From NCBI GenBank assembly GCA_011046145.1, contig DSBA01000079.1:1-8230 (forward strand): DNA of 8,230 nt, written 5' to 3'. The position numbers and the translations under genes are program-made. The stretch is from Candidatus Uhrbacteria bacterium (GTDB lineage: Bacteria > Patescibacteriota > Patescibacteriia > CAIXNZ01). Shown piece by piece: positions 1 through 5,473 of this stretch. The number at the start of each line of letters is the position of its first letter. The first letter of the stretch is position 1. The notes under the pieces were generated by a model that worked only from the letters and a program-made list of their open reading frames with translations, searched no databases and was not told the origin of the DNA.

Positions 1-80
1 GGGGCCGAACTAAGCGCCCCAAACAATGCTCCAAATAAACCATACGCACTAGCGCATTGAGGCCCCCAGCAGTTTTTTGT
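1..80. other. GC-rich left-edge segment, no gene called
   Basis: About 40 of the first 70 bases are G or C (57%), against roughly one third in the rest of the window. A short hairpin (GGGGC 1-5 with GCCCC 16-20) can form. One plus-strand frame is open from the edge to a TGA at 58-60, and two minus-strand frames are also open through it, so coding evidence is ambiguous. It could be the end of a gene lying to the left, part of a structured RNA, or a dispersed repeat. No family is recognised. Confidence 0.4.
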
Positions 81-108
81 GGTACTTTTTTGCTGCCAAA
101 AAAGTACC
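81..108. repeat. Perfect 12-bp inverted repeat with 4-nt loop
   Basis: GGTACTTTTTTG (81-92) and CAAAAAAGTACC (97-108) are exact reverse complements separated by CTGC. The structure resembles a REP-type palindrome or a strong hairpin. It sits directly after the GC-rich edge segment, so the two may form one element. On the plus strand the 3' arm has no following T-run, so it is not an obvious intrinsic terminator. Confidence 0.75.
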
Positions 109-252
109 GAATATTTCACTTCATGGGTGTATTTTTATATACAAATTTTAATCGCTTTGGATTTTTCAATTAACACAGCCTTCCTTACTTTTTACTCTGT
201 AATTAATCAACGTATTATCATTATTACCCAAGGGCTTCGCTCCAAACGCACA
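109..252. other. AT-rich stretch without identifiable gene
   Basis: No convincing coding frame, RNA gene or promoter was seen. A 70-codon plus-strand frame runs through here (79-291), but it begins inside the hairpin at 81-108 and ends inside the terminator cluster, and it has no Shine-Dalgarno or family resemblance. It is treated as non-coding. Confidence 0.5.
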
Positions 253-285
253 CGCCCAGCACCATACGGTGCTGGGCGCTTTTTC
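253..285 (+). terminator. Strong plus-strand intrinsic terminator
   Basis: An 11-bp perfectly paired GC-rich stem (CGCCCAGCACC 253-263 with GGTGCTGGGCG 268-278) closes an ATAC tetraloop. It is followed by C and five Ts (280-284). This is a textbook rho-independent terminator for plus-strand transcription, yet no plus-strand gene is visible upstream within the window. It must serve a gene to the left or an unannotated small RNA in 1-252. Confidence 0.8.
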
Positions 286-297
286 TTATAAGAAAAA
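280..297. repeat. 18-bp perfect palindrome between two terminators
   Basis: TTTTTCTTATAAGAAAAA reads identically on both strands. Its T-half is the U-tract of the plus-strand terminator at 253-278, and its A-half gives the U-tract of the minus-strand terminator at 297-326. The three structures overlap as a compact bidirectional termination cluster. Confidence 0.7.
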
Positions 298-326
298 AGC
301 CCCTTTGTGTTTTTACAAAAAGGCTT
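293..326 (-). terminator. Minus-strand terminator of the 325-789 gene
   Basis: Arms 297-308 and 315-326 pair over 12 positions around a 6-nt loop. Two positions are C:A mismatches on the plus strand but become U:G wobbles in minus-strand RNA, so the hairpin is fully paired only in the minus transcript. A run of six Us (complement of 293-298) follows. It begins at the stop codon (325-327) of the gene it ends. Confidence 0.75.
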
Positions 327-789
327 AAAATTTTTCAGGCGAGATATCATCTTTTTCAAAAGGAACTATCCTCATATGAATCAGGGCCTCAAAATTTTTT
401 CCGACCTCAGCCATAGCTCTAGCTTCCATATACCTGATAAAACGATGAAAGCTTAAATTTCCGACTGTTTTGCTTTCGCTCTCTGCCAAATCTACTCTTC
501 TGTAATTTTCGAAATGATCAGTTGCGCTATTAACGCTTTTAACTGCGTCCAAAAGCACGTTTGCCGTAATTCTTATTCCAGCAGCAAAAGGCATTATTTT
601 TATACTCACAATTGTTAATTTAGAGGTCTTTAATTCTTTCACGCACCTGAATAAAACTTCCTCGTACAACTTCTTCAAATCAGCAACAAATTGCTCGCTG
701 ATTATAGTGGGAATTTCACAAATATTCAAAGAATTTTTACTTGATGGCTTTAGTTTAACACAAGCGTTAACATGAAATTGTCCGCCCAT
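325..789 (-). CDS. Conserved-looking protein of unknown function, 154 aa
   Basis: I do not recognise this protein. It has no signal peptide and no clear membrane span, so it is probably cytosolic. It appears to be a mixed alpha/beta protein: an N-terminal strand (about residues 5-14), a long amphipathic helix (about 30-54) and strands around 57-78. A charged middle (about 90-106) precedes a helical C-terminal half that includes the motif RYMEARAMAEVGKNFEAL (about 119-136). Two cysteines (10 and 49) form no metal motif. The ATG at 787-789 is fixed by a perfect Shine-Dalgarno 9 nt upstream. The gene is flanked by its own consensus promoter and its own terminator, so it is probably a well-expressed single-gene unit. 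It is clearly coding by these signals, but no function can be assigned. Confidence 0.75.
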   Translation of the reverse strand: MGGQFHVNACVKLKPSSKNSLNICEIPTIISEQFVADLKKLYEEVLFRCVKELKTSKLTIVSIKIMPFAAGIRITANVLLDAVKSVNSATDHFENYRRVDLAESESKTVGNLSFHRFIRYMEARAMAEVGKNFEALIHMRIVPFEKDDISPEKF

Positions 790-795
790 TATTTT

Positions 796-806
796 TCACC
801 TCCTTT
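796..806 (-). promoter_or_regulatory. Full-length Shine-Dalgarno site
   Basis: On the minus strand this reads AAAGGAGGTGA, a complete match to the usual 16S rRNA 3' tail, with the AGGAGG core 9 nt before the ATG of the 154-residue gene. It settles the start codon. It contrasts with the core genes of the window, none of which has such a site. Confidence 0.85.
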
Positions 807-851
807 CCTGGTTTTTCATAGCTTTATCTTTTACGAGTAACAGTTGGCCGC

Positions 852-865
852 TGTTCAAAAGAACA
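852..865. repeat. Inverted repeat TGTTC-AAAA-GAACA near the transcript start
   Basis: Five-base arms around AAAA lie just downstream of the -10 element of the minus-strand promoter, close to the expected start of transcription. It could be an operator or a 5' hairpin of the mRNA. The arms are in the opposite order to a Gram-positive SOS box (GAAC-N4-GTTC), so LexA control is not claimed. Confidence 0.35.
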
Positions 866-876
866 AAACAAACAAT

Positions 877-910
877 ATTATAACATAGCAAAAAAAACAC
901 CGCCTGTCAA
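877..910 (-). promoter_or_regulatory. Sigma70-type promoter of the 154-aa gene
   Basis: On the minus strand there is an exact TTGACA -35 (910-905), 17 bp, then TATGTT (887-882) preceded by TGC, an extended -10. A consensus TATAAT (882-877), itself preceded by TGT, overlaps it by one base but gives a 22-bp spacer. Either -10 would start transcription near 870-875 and give a leader of about 80-85 nt. Confidence 0.7.
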
Positions 911-917
911 TGTTCTG

Positions 918-956
918 CCAATAAAAAACAGCTTTTAAAAGCCGTTTTTTATTTGG
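918..956 (-). terminator. Terminator of the DUF3048 lipoprotein gene
   Basis: The core is GCTTTTAAAAGC (931-942), flanked by AAAAAAC (923-929) and GTTTTTT (944-950), with outer pairs continuing to about 918-956. The single A:C mismatch (930/943) becomes a G:U wobble in minus-strand RNA. The U-rich 3' arm lies 10 nt past the stop codon of the minus-strand gene at 966, so orientation and position agree. Confidence 0.75.
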
Positions 957-965
957 AAATTTTTT

Positions 966-2003
966 TTAATATTGCAAATAATTTTCATTTGGAATCACCT
1001 GAATCCAAGTGGTTCCACCATTAAATTCAATTTCCCGGCCTTCATTATCAAAATATCTTTCTCTTTTTTCTATTGACTCTTTTACCCAGCTGCCTTCAAT
1101 TGCCTGGCCATCCCTAAAAACCCAAGCTTTGCCTTCGCCAATAGTCTCTATCTTTTTTCTGCCCACAGAATCCAAGACTATCATCTTATTAACCTGAACA
1201 ACGATATTTTTGGCTTTTAACCATTCACCGTCGCTCATTTTCTGAACCTCGCCTCTTTGATAACGGACATAATTATTTTCTTCCCGATCATAACGCCAAA
1301 TAACCTTATAATAATTATTAGTATAAGAAACTATAATGTCTCCAATTTCATCAGGCCTTTTTTCCAGTTCCAAATCACTTTTATACTGCCACATCTCATA
1401 ATCAATAGATTCGGTTAAATTTTTGTCCTCCAAAGCCTTCTGAATTAATTCAGAAGAAGTGTAAACATTATGAGGCGCTACCCGCCATTTAGTATCGCGC
1501 CAATAATACTTGGACTGAAAAAACTGATCTAAATCTATTAGTTGATAATCTTTACTTTTAATTTTTTGCAAAGCTTCTGGAGAGCCCCCCACGTGCATAT
1601 AAAGAGGCTTAAAAGGTTCAACCCAATCAAGGTAATATGGCCGAGCTGAACGAACCGGACCGATTTTATCTACTTTATCATCAGTCGCGTAAATTGCCAC
1701 AAAACGCGGGATTGATGCTTCAGTAATTGCTTCTATTACCAGCTGGGCCTTATCCAAACCGCTTAATGGCCAGGCGTCAGCCGCATTTTCTATCATAACA
1801 GCCACAGGATATAAGCTTTCCTCGGCTCGGCTAAAAACTTCCACGCCGTCAATCTTGCGGCGGATTATTTCTTTTTCCTCACCCGCTCTAAAAATCAACT
1901 GGGGCTCGCTTATTTTTTTGTAATCTAAAACTCTAACCAAGCTGCAACCCGCTAAAAATAAAATTATAAAAAATAAAACAAATAAACTAACAGTCTTTTT
2001 CAT
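966..2003 (-). CDS. DUF3048 (YerB-like) lipoprotein, 345 aa
   Basis: Residues 1-20 form a lipoprotein signal: MKKT, a hydrophobic core, then lipobox LAGC with the lipidated Cys at 20. The mature protein should be tethered on the outer face of the cytoplasmic membrane. The N-terminal DUF3048 domain (about 64-190) shows the family's signatures: YPVAVMIEN (65-73), SGLDKAQLVIEA (81-92), IGPVRSARPYYLDW (114-127), HVGGSPEA (137-144) and APHNVY (176-181). The C-terminal domain (about 220-340) has the family pattern from DIIVSYTNNYYKVIWRYD to GGTTWIQVIP. Length is normal for YerB relatives, whose biochemical role is not established. The gene lies 63 nt after bL25, with a hairpin in the gap, and ends at a strong terminator. 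There is no Shine-Dalgarno; the start is chosen because it gives a complete signal peptide. Confidence 0.93.
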   Translation of the reverse strand: MKKTVSLFVLFFIILFLAGCSLVRVLDYKKISEPQLIFRAGEEKEIIRRKIDGVEVFSRAEESLYPVAVMIENAADAWPLSGLDKAQLVIEAITEASIPRFVAIYATDDKVDKIGPVRSARPYYLDWVEPFKPLYMHVGGSPEALQKIKSKDYQLIDLDQFFQSKYYWRDTKWRVAPHNVYTSSELIQKALEDKNLTESIDYEMWQYKSDLELEKRPDEIGDIIVSYTNNYYKVIWRYDREENNYVRYQRGEVQKMSDGEWLKAKNIVVQVNKMIVLDSVGRKKIETIGEGKAWVFRDGQAIEGSWVKESIEKRERYFDNEGREIEFNGGTTWIQVIPNENYLQY

Positions 2004-2014
2004 TTTTTAGCAAT

Positions 2015-2054
2015 AAATACGCCCCGCTAATTAATATTTTTGCGAGGCATATTT
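2015..2054 (-). terminator. 13-bp hairpin between bL25 and DUF3048 genes
   Basis: Arms 2015-2027 and 2042-2054 pair over 13 positions across a 14-nt AT-rich loop. On the plus strand two positions are mismatched; in minus-strand RNA both become U:G wobbles, so the stem is complete only there. It begins 12 nt after the bL25 stop codon. The following tract (UAUUUAUUG) is a poor U-run. It may be a weak terminator, an mRNA 3'-end stabiliser or an attenuator. Its 3' arm ends about 11 nt before the DUF3048 start codon, close enough to affect initiation there. Confidence 0.55.
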
Positions 2055-2066
2055 TTTATAAACTAA

Positions 2067-2747
2067 TTATTGTTTTTTCTCCGCATTTTTTTCGTTATTT
2101 TCACCTTCTACTTCTTCAGCTTCCTTGCCTTTTTTCTCTGCCAATTCTGGCTCGCTTGGAGCTTCTGCAGCCGGAACTTCTACTTTTTCTTCTTCTGGTT
2201 CAGCAATAAAGGCGACTGCTTCATCAAGCGATTCTGTAATTTTTATCTCTGGAGGCACTTGCAAATCTTTTATATGGACAGCGTCATTAAATGCTTTTAG
2301 GCTGGACAAGTCAACTTTGATTTTATCTATCAATTCCAAATACTTGGGAAGGCATTCAATTTCCACTTCATCGTAATTTTTAACTAAAATACCGCCCAAT
2401 TCCTTGACAGCCGGGGCTTCATTAATAAATTCTAGTTCAACTTTAGTGGTTACTTTTTCATCTTCCCTGACCTGATAAAAATCAACATGGATAATTTCAT
2501 CTTTAACAGGGTCTGTCTGAACAGATTGAATCAATGTTTTGACCGGATTATCCTCTTCTATCTGCAAATCAACCAATCGGCTTGAGCCGGCAGATTGGTA
2601 AATTTTAAGAAAATCGCTCTTTTTAACACTTAAATTCTTATTTTTAACGTCGTGTCCATATAAAACACCCGGGATTAATTCTTCAGACCTAAGCCCGCGG
2701 TTTTTCCTCCCTAAAACTTTTCTGGTTTTTGCTTTTAAATAAGTCAT
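2067..2747 (-). CDS. rplY: 50S ribosomal protein bL25 (TL5/CTC long form), 226 aa
   Basis: bL25 binds 5S rRNA in the large ribosomal subunit. The N-terminal 5S-binding domain (about 1-93) carries GLRSEELIPGVLYG (18-31) and TDPVKDEIIHVDFYQV (78-93). The TL5-type beta domain (about 100-182) carries ELGGILVKNYDEVEIECLPK (116-135) and the closing EAVAFI. A low-complexity Glu/Lys/Ala tail of about 43 residues (184-226) follows, as is common in the CTC form though variable in length. The gene lies 14 nt after the zinc-ribbon gene and is probably cotranscribed with it. There is no Shine-Dalgarno before the ATG (upstream is AT-only near the start), so initiation probably depends on coupling or an unstructured leader. 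The identification is firm. Confidence 0.95.
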   Translation of the reverse strand: MTYLKAKTRKVLGRKNRGLRSEELIPGVLYGHDVKNKNLSVKKSDFLKIYQSAGSSRLVDLQIEEDNPVKTLIQSVQTDPVKDEIIHVDFYQVREDEKVTTKVELEFINEAPAVKELGGILVKNYDEVEIECLPKYLELIDKIKVDLSSLKAFNDAVHIKDLQVPPEIKITESLDEAVAFIAEPEEEKVEVPAAEAPSEPELAEKKGKEAEEVEGENNEKNAEKKQ

Positions 2748-2761
2748 ATTTCAAAATTAAT

Positions 2762-3112
2762 TTAATCTTTATTTTTAATAACCTGACCGGCAAAGTCCTT
2801 ATTTTTTAACGCTTTATGAATATTAATCATTTCATCAGCGCTGATTTCTGCCTTGTCTTTAAATTTATAAACGTCATTGAAATTTAAGTCCGTAATCAAG
2901 CCTAAAGAGCTTATGCCGCTGGCTGTTTTTAATATCAAAGCCAGCATAAAACTTTTGCATTTATGGCATTGGATATGGACTAAATTCAAATCATTCTTGC
3001 CTTCCACAACCCTGGCTTTTAATGGGTTTAAGTCTGAATCGCACAAAGGGCAATAAGCTACCATTTTTATTTCTTCGTCAAAAAAATAAGGCAATTTGCC
3101 AAAATTATCCAT
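2762..3112 (-). CDS. Small zinc-ribbon protein, 116 aa
   Basis: Two CxxC pairs, CPLC (21-24) and CHKC (49-52), are spaced as in a treble-clef or rubredoxin-type zinc ribbon. They flank a strand-rich segment (residues 32-48). After the ribbon come a hydrophobic stretch (55-73, LALILKTASGISSLGLITDL) and a VYKFKDKAEISADEMINIH segment, probably helical. I recall similar small proteins in Patescibacteria, but no function is known to me. It heads a short operon with bL25, so a ribosome or RNA-linked role is possible; that is inference from context only. A second ATG (codon 17, 3062-3064) just before the CPLC motif is an alternative start. Neither start has a clear Shine-Dalgarno. The upstream one is given because a promoter lies close to it. 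Confidence 0.8.
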   Translation of the reverse strand: MDNFGKLPYFFDEEIKMVAYCPLCDSDLNPLKARVVEGKNDLNLVHIQCHKCKSFMLALILKTASGISSLGLITDLNFNDVYKFKDKAEISADEMINIHKALKNKDFAGQVIKNKD

Positions 3113-3144
3113 AAGCCTAATGATAAAAATAAATTTATAAAAAT

Positions 3145-3173
3145 ATATTAAATGATTTTAGGAAAATTGTCAA
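3145..3173 (-). promoter_or_regulatory. Promoter for the zinc-ribbon/bL25 genes
   Basis: On the minus strand there is an exact TTGACA -35 (3173-3168), a 17-bp spacer, then TAATAT (3150-3145), which matches four of six -10 positions. Predicted transcription starts near 3138, about 25 nt before the first ATG of the 116-residue protein. It lies in the 93-bp gap after rodA and would uncouple bL25 expression from the rodA operon. No clear terminator for rodA was seen in the same gap. Confidence 0.6.
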
Positions 3174-3205
3174 CAAAATGCATCTCATCTTGGGCGCGAA
3201 AAAAG

Positions 3206-4309
3206 TTAATTTCTTACTGCGATTGATTCAACCACGCCCACCAAAACCATATTTACTATTAATGAACTGCCGCCATAGCTTAAAAAAGGCAAGGTTATGC
3301 CAGTAATGGGCAAAAGGCCCAAATTGCCGCCGATATTAATTGCTAATTGGATAAAAAATAAAATTAAAATTGAAACTGCCAAATAAGCGGCAAAATTGGA
3401 GTGAGCCTCTTTTGCGATCTTAATCAGCCTGTAAAATAAAAAACCGAAAAGAATAAAAAGCAAACAAATGCCTGCAAAGCCCAATTCTTCAGCCAAAACA
3501 GCAAAAATAAAATCAGTCTGGCTTTCAGGCAGAAATTTTAGCTGGCTTTGAGAGCCAAAAGCCAAGCCTTTACCGAAAACTTTGCCCGAACCAATGGCTA
3601 TCATCGCCTGAGTAATATTATAGCCGCTGCCAAGAGGATCTAGTTCTGGATTTAAAAAAACACGCACTCTTTCTTTCTGAAAATCCTGAAAAACAAAAAA
3701 CCATAGAACCAGGCTGCTGATTACTAAAATCACGGCCAAAGAAAATAAATGACTTTTTTTTATGCCTGTTATCAAAACCAAAGCCAGCCAAAGGGCAAAT
3801 AAAATTATGGCTGAACCAAAATCGGGCTGTAAAAAAACCAAAAGCACCAGCAAAAAAGCTCCCAAACTACTTAAAATAAGATATTTTAACTGGCTGATAT
3901 ATTTAGCCTTATCGCTCAAAAACTTGCTTAAATATATTATCAAACAGATTTTTGCCAATTCAACCGGCTGGAAAGACCAGCCAAATAATTCAATCCAGCC
4001 AGCCGTTCCCCTGATTGTCCTGCCCAAAAATAAAACCGCCACCAACAAGCAAACTCCCAAAGCATATAAAACCGCATTATATTTTATTAAAACTTTATAA
4101 TCAATAAAAAATGCTATAAAAAAAATAATAAACAAGCCGCAAATAAAAAAAACCGCTTGTTTTTTAAAATTCAAAAGAGATTGTTCAGACTGGCTGCCCA
4201 AAGCTATGCTATAAAGCAAAATCAGCCCCAAAATTACTATTAAACAAACAGTTATTAATAAAAGCCAATCAAATTTTTTAAAAACCAAGCTAAGTTTTTG
4301 CGGTTTCAT
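3206..4309 (-). CDS. rodA: RodA/FtsW-family peptidoglycan polymerase, probably RodA, 367 aa
   Basis: SEDS-family glycosyltransferases polymerise lipid II into glycan strands at the membrane, working with a class B penicillin-binding protein. The protein has about ten membrane spans and the normal RodA length. Family landmarks are GTAGWIELFGWSFQPVELAK (101-120), QPDFGSAI (161-168), RVRVFLNPELDPLGSGYN (214-231), LPESQTDFIFAVLAEELG (260-277) and GLLPITGITLPFLSYGGSSL (331-350). Asp266 in TDFIFA matches the putative catalytic aspartate of RodA. Two departures from the common pattern are QPVE in place of QPSE, and Gln264 where HTD usually has His. PITG before LPFLSYGGSS favours RodA over FtsW, but the split is not certain. 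The gene lies 19 nt after the 280-residue membrane protein, in the same operon. There is no Shine-Dalgarno and no PBP2 gene in view. Confidence 0.88.
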   Translation of the reverse strand: MKPQKLSLVFKKFDWLLLITVCLIVILGLILLYSIALGSQSEQSLLNFKKQAVFFICGLFIIFFIAFFIDYKVLIKYNAVLYALGVCLLVAVLFLGRTIRGTAGWIELFGWSFQPVELAKICLIIYLSKFLSDKAKYISQLKYLILSSLGAFLLVLLVFLQPDFGSAIILFALWLALVLITGIKKSHLFSLAVILVISSLVLWFFVFQDFQKERVRVFLNPELDPLGSGYNITQAMIAIGSGKVFGKGLAFGSQSQLKFLPESQTDFIFAVLAEELGFAGICLLFILFGFLFYRLIKIAKEAHSNFAAYLAVSILILFFIQLAINIGGNLGLLPITGITLPFLSYGGSSLIVNMVLVGVVESIAVRN

Positions 4310-4328
4310 AATTTAAAGCTCAAAAAAT

Positions 4329-5171
4329 CTAAAATCTCAAAAAAACATTCTCATCTAAAATATTGACTTCAGGAATAATATCCACGCTGGTTATCCTGGG
4401 CAGCGCCTGGAAAAAAGTTACCGCAGACTCCCTGGTCTGGCCGCTTAAAAAACTTTCCAAAACTATCTGATTAACAGCCGCTATCTGGTTGCCGGCTTTT
4501 AAAAAAACTAAAAAATTAACATTTCTGAAATTATAAGCGCTCTCATTAACGACTTTAAAAATTAAACGATTAACAGGAATCTCCTCGCCCACGCCAAGCT
4601 CCCTCGCAGACAAAAACTCTGTTTCTTTTATATCAAATCTGTACCTTTCCTGATATAAATTTTCAAAATTAATCTCTTTTTCCCAGCTTACATCGCTTAA
4701 AACCAATTGGGAAGCCAGGTTGCCTCTTTCCAAAGCCAAGCCGAATAAATTTTTTCTTTGCCCGGGCAGAATAAATCCTTGCCGCTTGGCAGTTAATTCT
4801 TGGCCGATTTGGAATTGATAATTAAAAGATGCCCACCATTTTTGGTTCGGATTTGCGATCTCGGCAATAATATCATACTTATCACGGTTGGCAAATGATT
4901 GCATTTGGCCGATCTGAATTGGCTGCGGCAAAGACAGCTGCCTTAATGCCTGGTAATCTGAATTTGGAGTTGTGAAATCAGTTATTATCTGTTGATAATC
5001 ATCCTGAAAAATAGCCAAATTAAAAACTAACAAATATAAATTATAAGCAGCCAATAAAATGATTATTACAGTCAAAACAACTGTCAGAATGTTTTTCAAA
5101 AGCAATTTATGCTTCACATACCAATAAGAAAAACCTATTTGTTTTTCGTAAAATTTGTCTTCATTAACCAT
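4329..5171 (-). CDS. Membrane-anchored protein with two beta-rich extracytoplasmic repeats, 280 aa
   Basis: A short charged cytoplasmic N-terminus with aromatic residues (1-24) is followed by one hydrophobic span (about 28-53) and an external region of about 225 residues. That region looks like two related beta-sandwich modules, about 97-165 and 200-272. Each opens with a strand leading to a short Asn-containing turn (YDIIAEIANPNQ at 99-110, RLIFKVVNESAYN at 202-214) and carries a later GQ turn (LPGQRKNL at 135-142, LSGQTRES at 242-249). This layout recalls FxLYD-like domains, but I do not recognise a named family. The gene sits 19 nt ahead of rodA on the same transcript, suggesting a partner or accessory role in wall synthesis; that is inference. 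There is no Shine-Dalgarno. Its leader contains the periodic repeat at 5186-5302. Confidence 0.8.
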   Translation of the reverse strand: MVNEDKFYEKQIGFSYWYVKHKLLLKNILTVVLTVIIILLAAYNLYLLVFNLAIFQDDYQQIITDFTTPNSDYQALRQLSLPQPIQIGQMQSFANRDKYDIIAEIANPNQKWWASFNYQFQIGQELTAKRQGFILPGQRKNLFGLALERGNLASQLVLSDVSWEKEINFENLYQERYRFDIKETEFLSARELGVGEEIPVNRLIFKVVNESAYNFRNVNFLVFLKAGNQIAAVNQIVLESFLSGQTRESAVTFFQALPRITSVDIIPEVNILDENVFLRF

Positions 5172-5185
5172 AATTTTTTAAAAAT

Positions 5186-5302
5186 GCTAAATACTAAACC
5201 CTAAATTCTAAACAAATTCAAAATCCAAAATTCAAGTTTCTTAATGTTCAAAAAATATTCAAAAATATTTTTGTCTTTTGAATTTTGTCTTTTAGATTTA
5301 TC
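5186..5302. repeat. 7-bp-periodic, partly palindromic repeat element
   Basis: Seven consecutive heptamers occupy 5186-5234: four of form N-CTAAA-T/C, then AAATTCA, AAATCCA, AAATTCA. A perfect 9-bp-stem hairpin follows (AAAAATATT 5251-5259 with AATATTTTT 5264-5272). The flank at about 5274-5300 is an imperfect reverse complement of the heptamer block (shared words CTAAA, AATTCAAAA). The whole reads as a long imperfect inverted repeat. It lies between the minus-strand promoter and the start of the 4329-5171 gene, so it should be transcribed as 5' leader. It may be a dispersed non-coding repeat of the genome. Confidence 0.6.
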
Positions 5303-5308
5303 AAATAT

Positions 5309-5317
5309 ATTATACCA
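5309..5317 (-). promoter_or_regulatory. Extended -10 promoter for the membrane protein/rodA operon
   Basis: The minus strand reads TGGTATAAT (5317-5309): a consensus -10 with the TGn extension. The -35 is weak; TTGTTA with a 15-bp spacer is the best match seen. Transcription would start near 5302 and give a leader of about 130 nt that contains the periodic repeat. Confidence 0.55.
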
Positions 5318-5356
5318 TTTATCTCCACATAACAAAAGGGCGTAAATACAGCAAAC

Positions 5357-5385
5357 TTGAAGCGGTTTTAAATTAATGCTATAAT
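5357..5385 (+). promoter_or_regulatory. gyrB promoter
   Basis: TTGAAG (5357-5362), a 17-bp spacer, then consensus TATAAT (5380-5385) preceded by TGC, an extended -10. The predicted start is near 5392, giving a leader of about 80 nt. It is back-to-back with the minus-strand promoter at 5309-5317; the two -10 elements are about 65 bp apart, so supercoiling could couple them. Confidence 0.7.
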
Positions 5386-5395
5386 TAAAATAGAC

Positions 5396-5416
5396 AAGCG
5401 ATCATCTGTGTCGCTT
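5396..5416 (+). other. Short hairpin in the gyrB leader
   Basis: AAGCGA (5396-5401) pairs with TCGCTT (5411-5416) across a 9-nt loop, at the very 5' end of the predicted gyrB transcript. A stem here could stabilise the mRNA end. Only six pairs support it. Confidence 0.3.
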
Positions 5417-5473
5417 CTTTGCTTATTTTTAAAACAACTAAGCCTAAAGGGATAATAGAAATTAATATAATAT

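Noticed and set aside
1..60. A plus-strand frame whose end (PYALAH, then TGA) resembles a tmRNA tag peptide
   Set aside because: No tRNA-like domain or GGTTCGA-type T-loop occurs downstream within the expected distance, and the tag would end in His rather than Ala-Ala. The likeness is probably chance.
79..291. A 70-codon plus-strand frame
   Set aside because: It starts inside the hairpin at 81-108, runs through the terminator at 253-285, has no Shine-Dalgarno, and its product resembles nothing known.
852..865. Possible LexA/SOS box
   Set aside because: The arms are GTTC-N4-GAAC, the reverse order of the Gram-positive GAAC-N4-GTTC box.
2070..2376. Plus-strand frames opposite the bL25 gene
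   Set aside because: They mirror the low-complexity Glu/Lys tail of bL25, give Phe- or Ser-rich nonsense, and the minus-strand product is certain.
5186..5234. CRISPR-like or telomere-like array (CCTAAA units)
   Set aside because: The units are 7 bp, contiguous and degenerate with no spacers, and they sit inside a larger inverted repeat, so neither a CRISPR nor a telomere reading fits.
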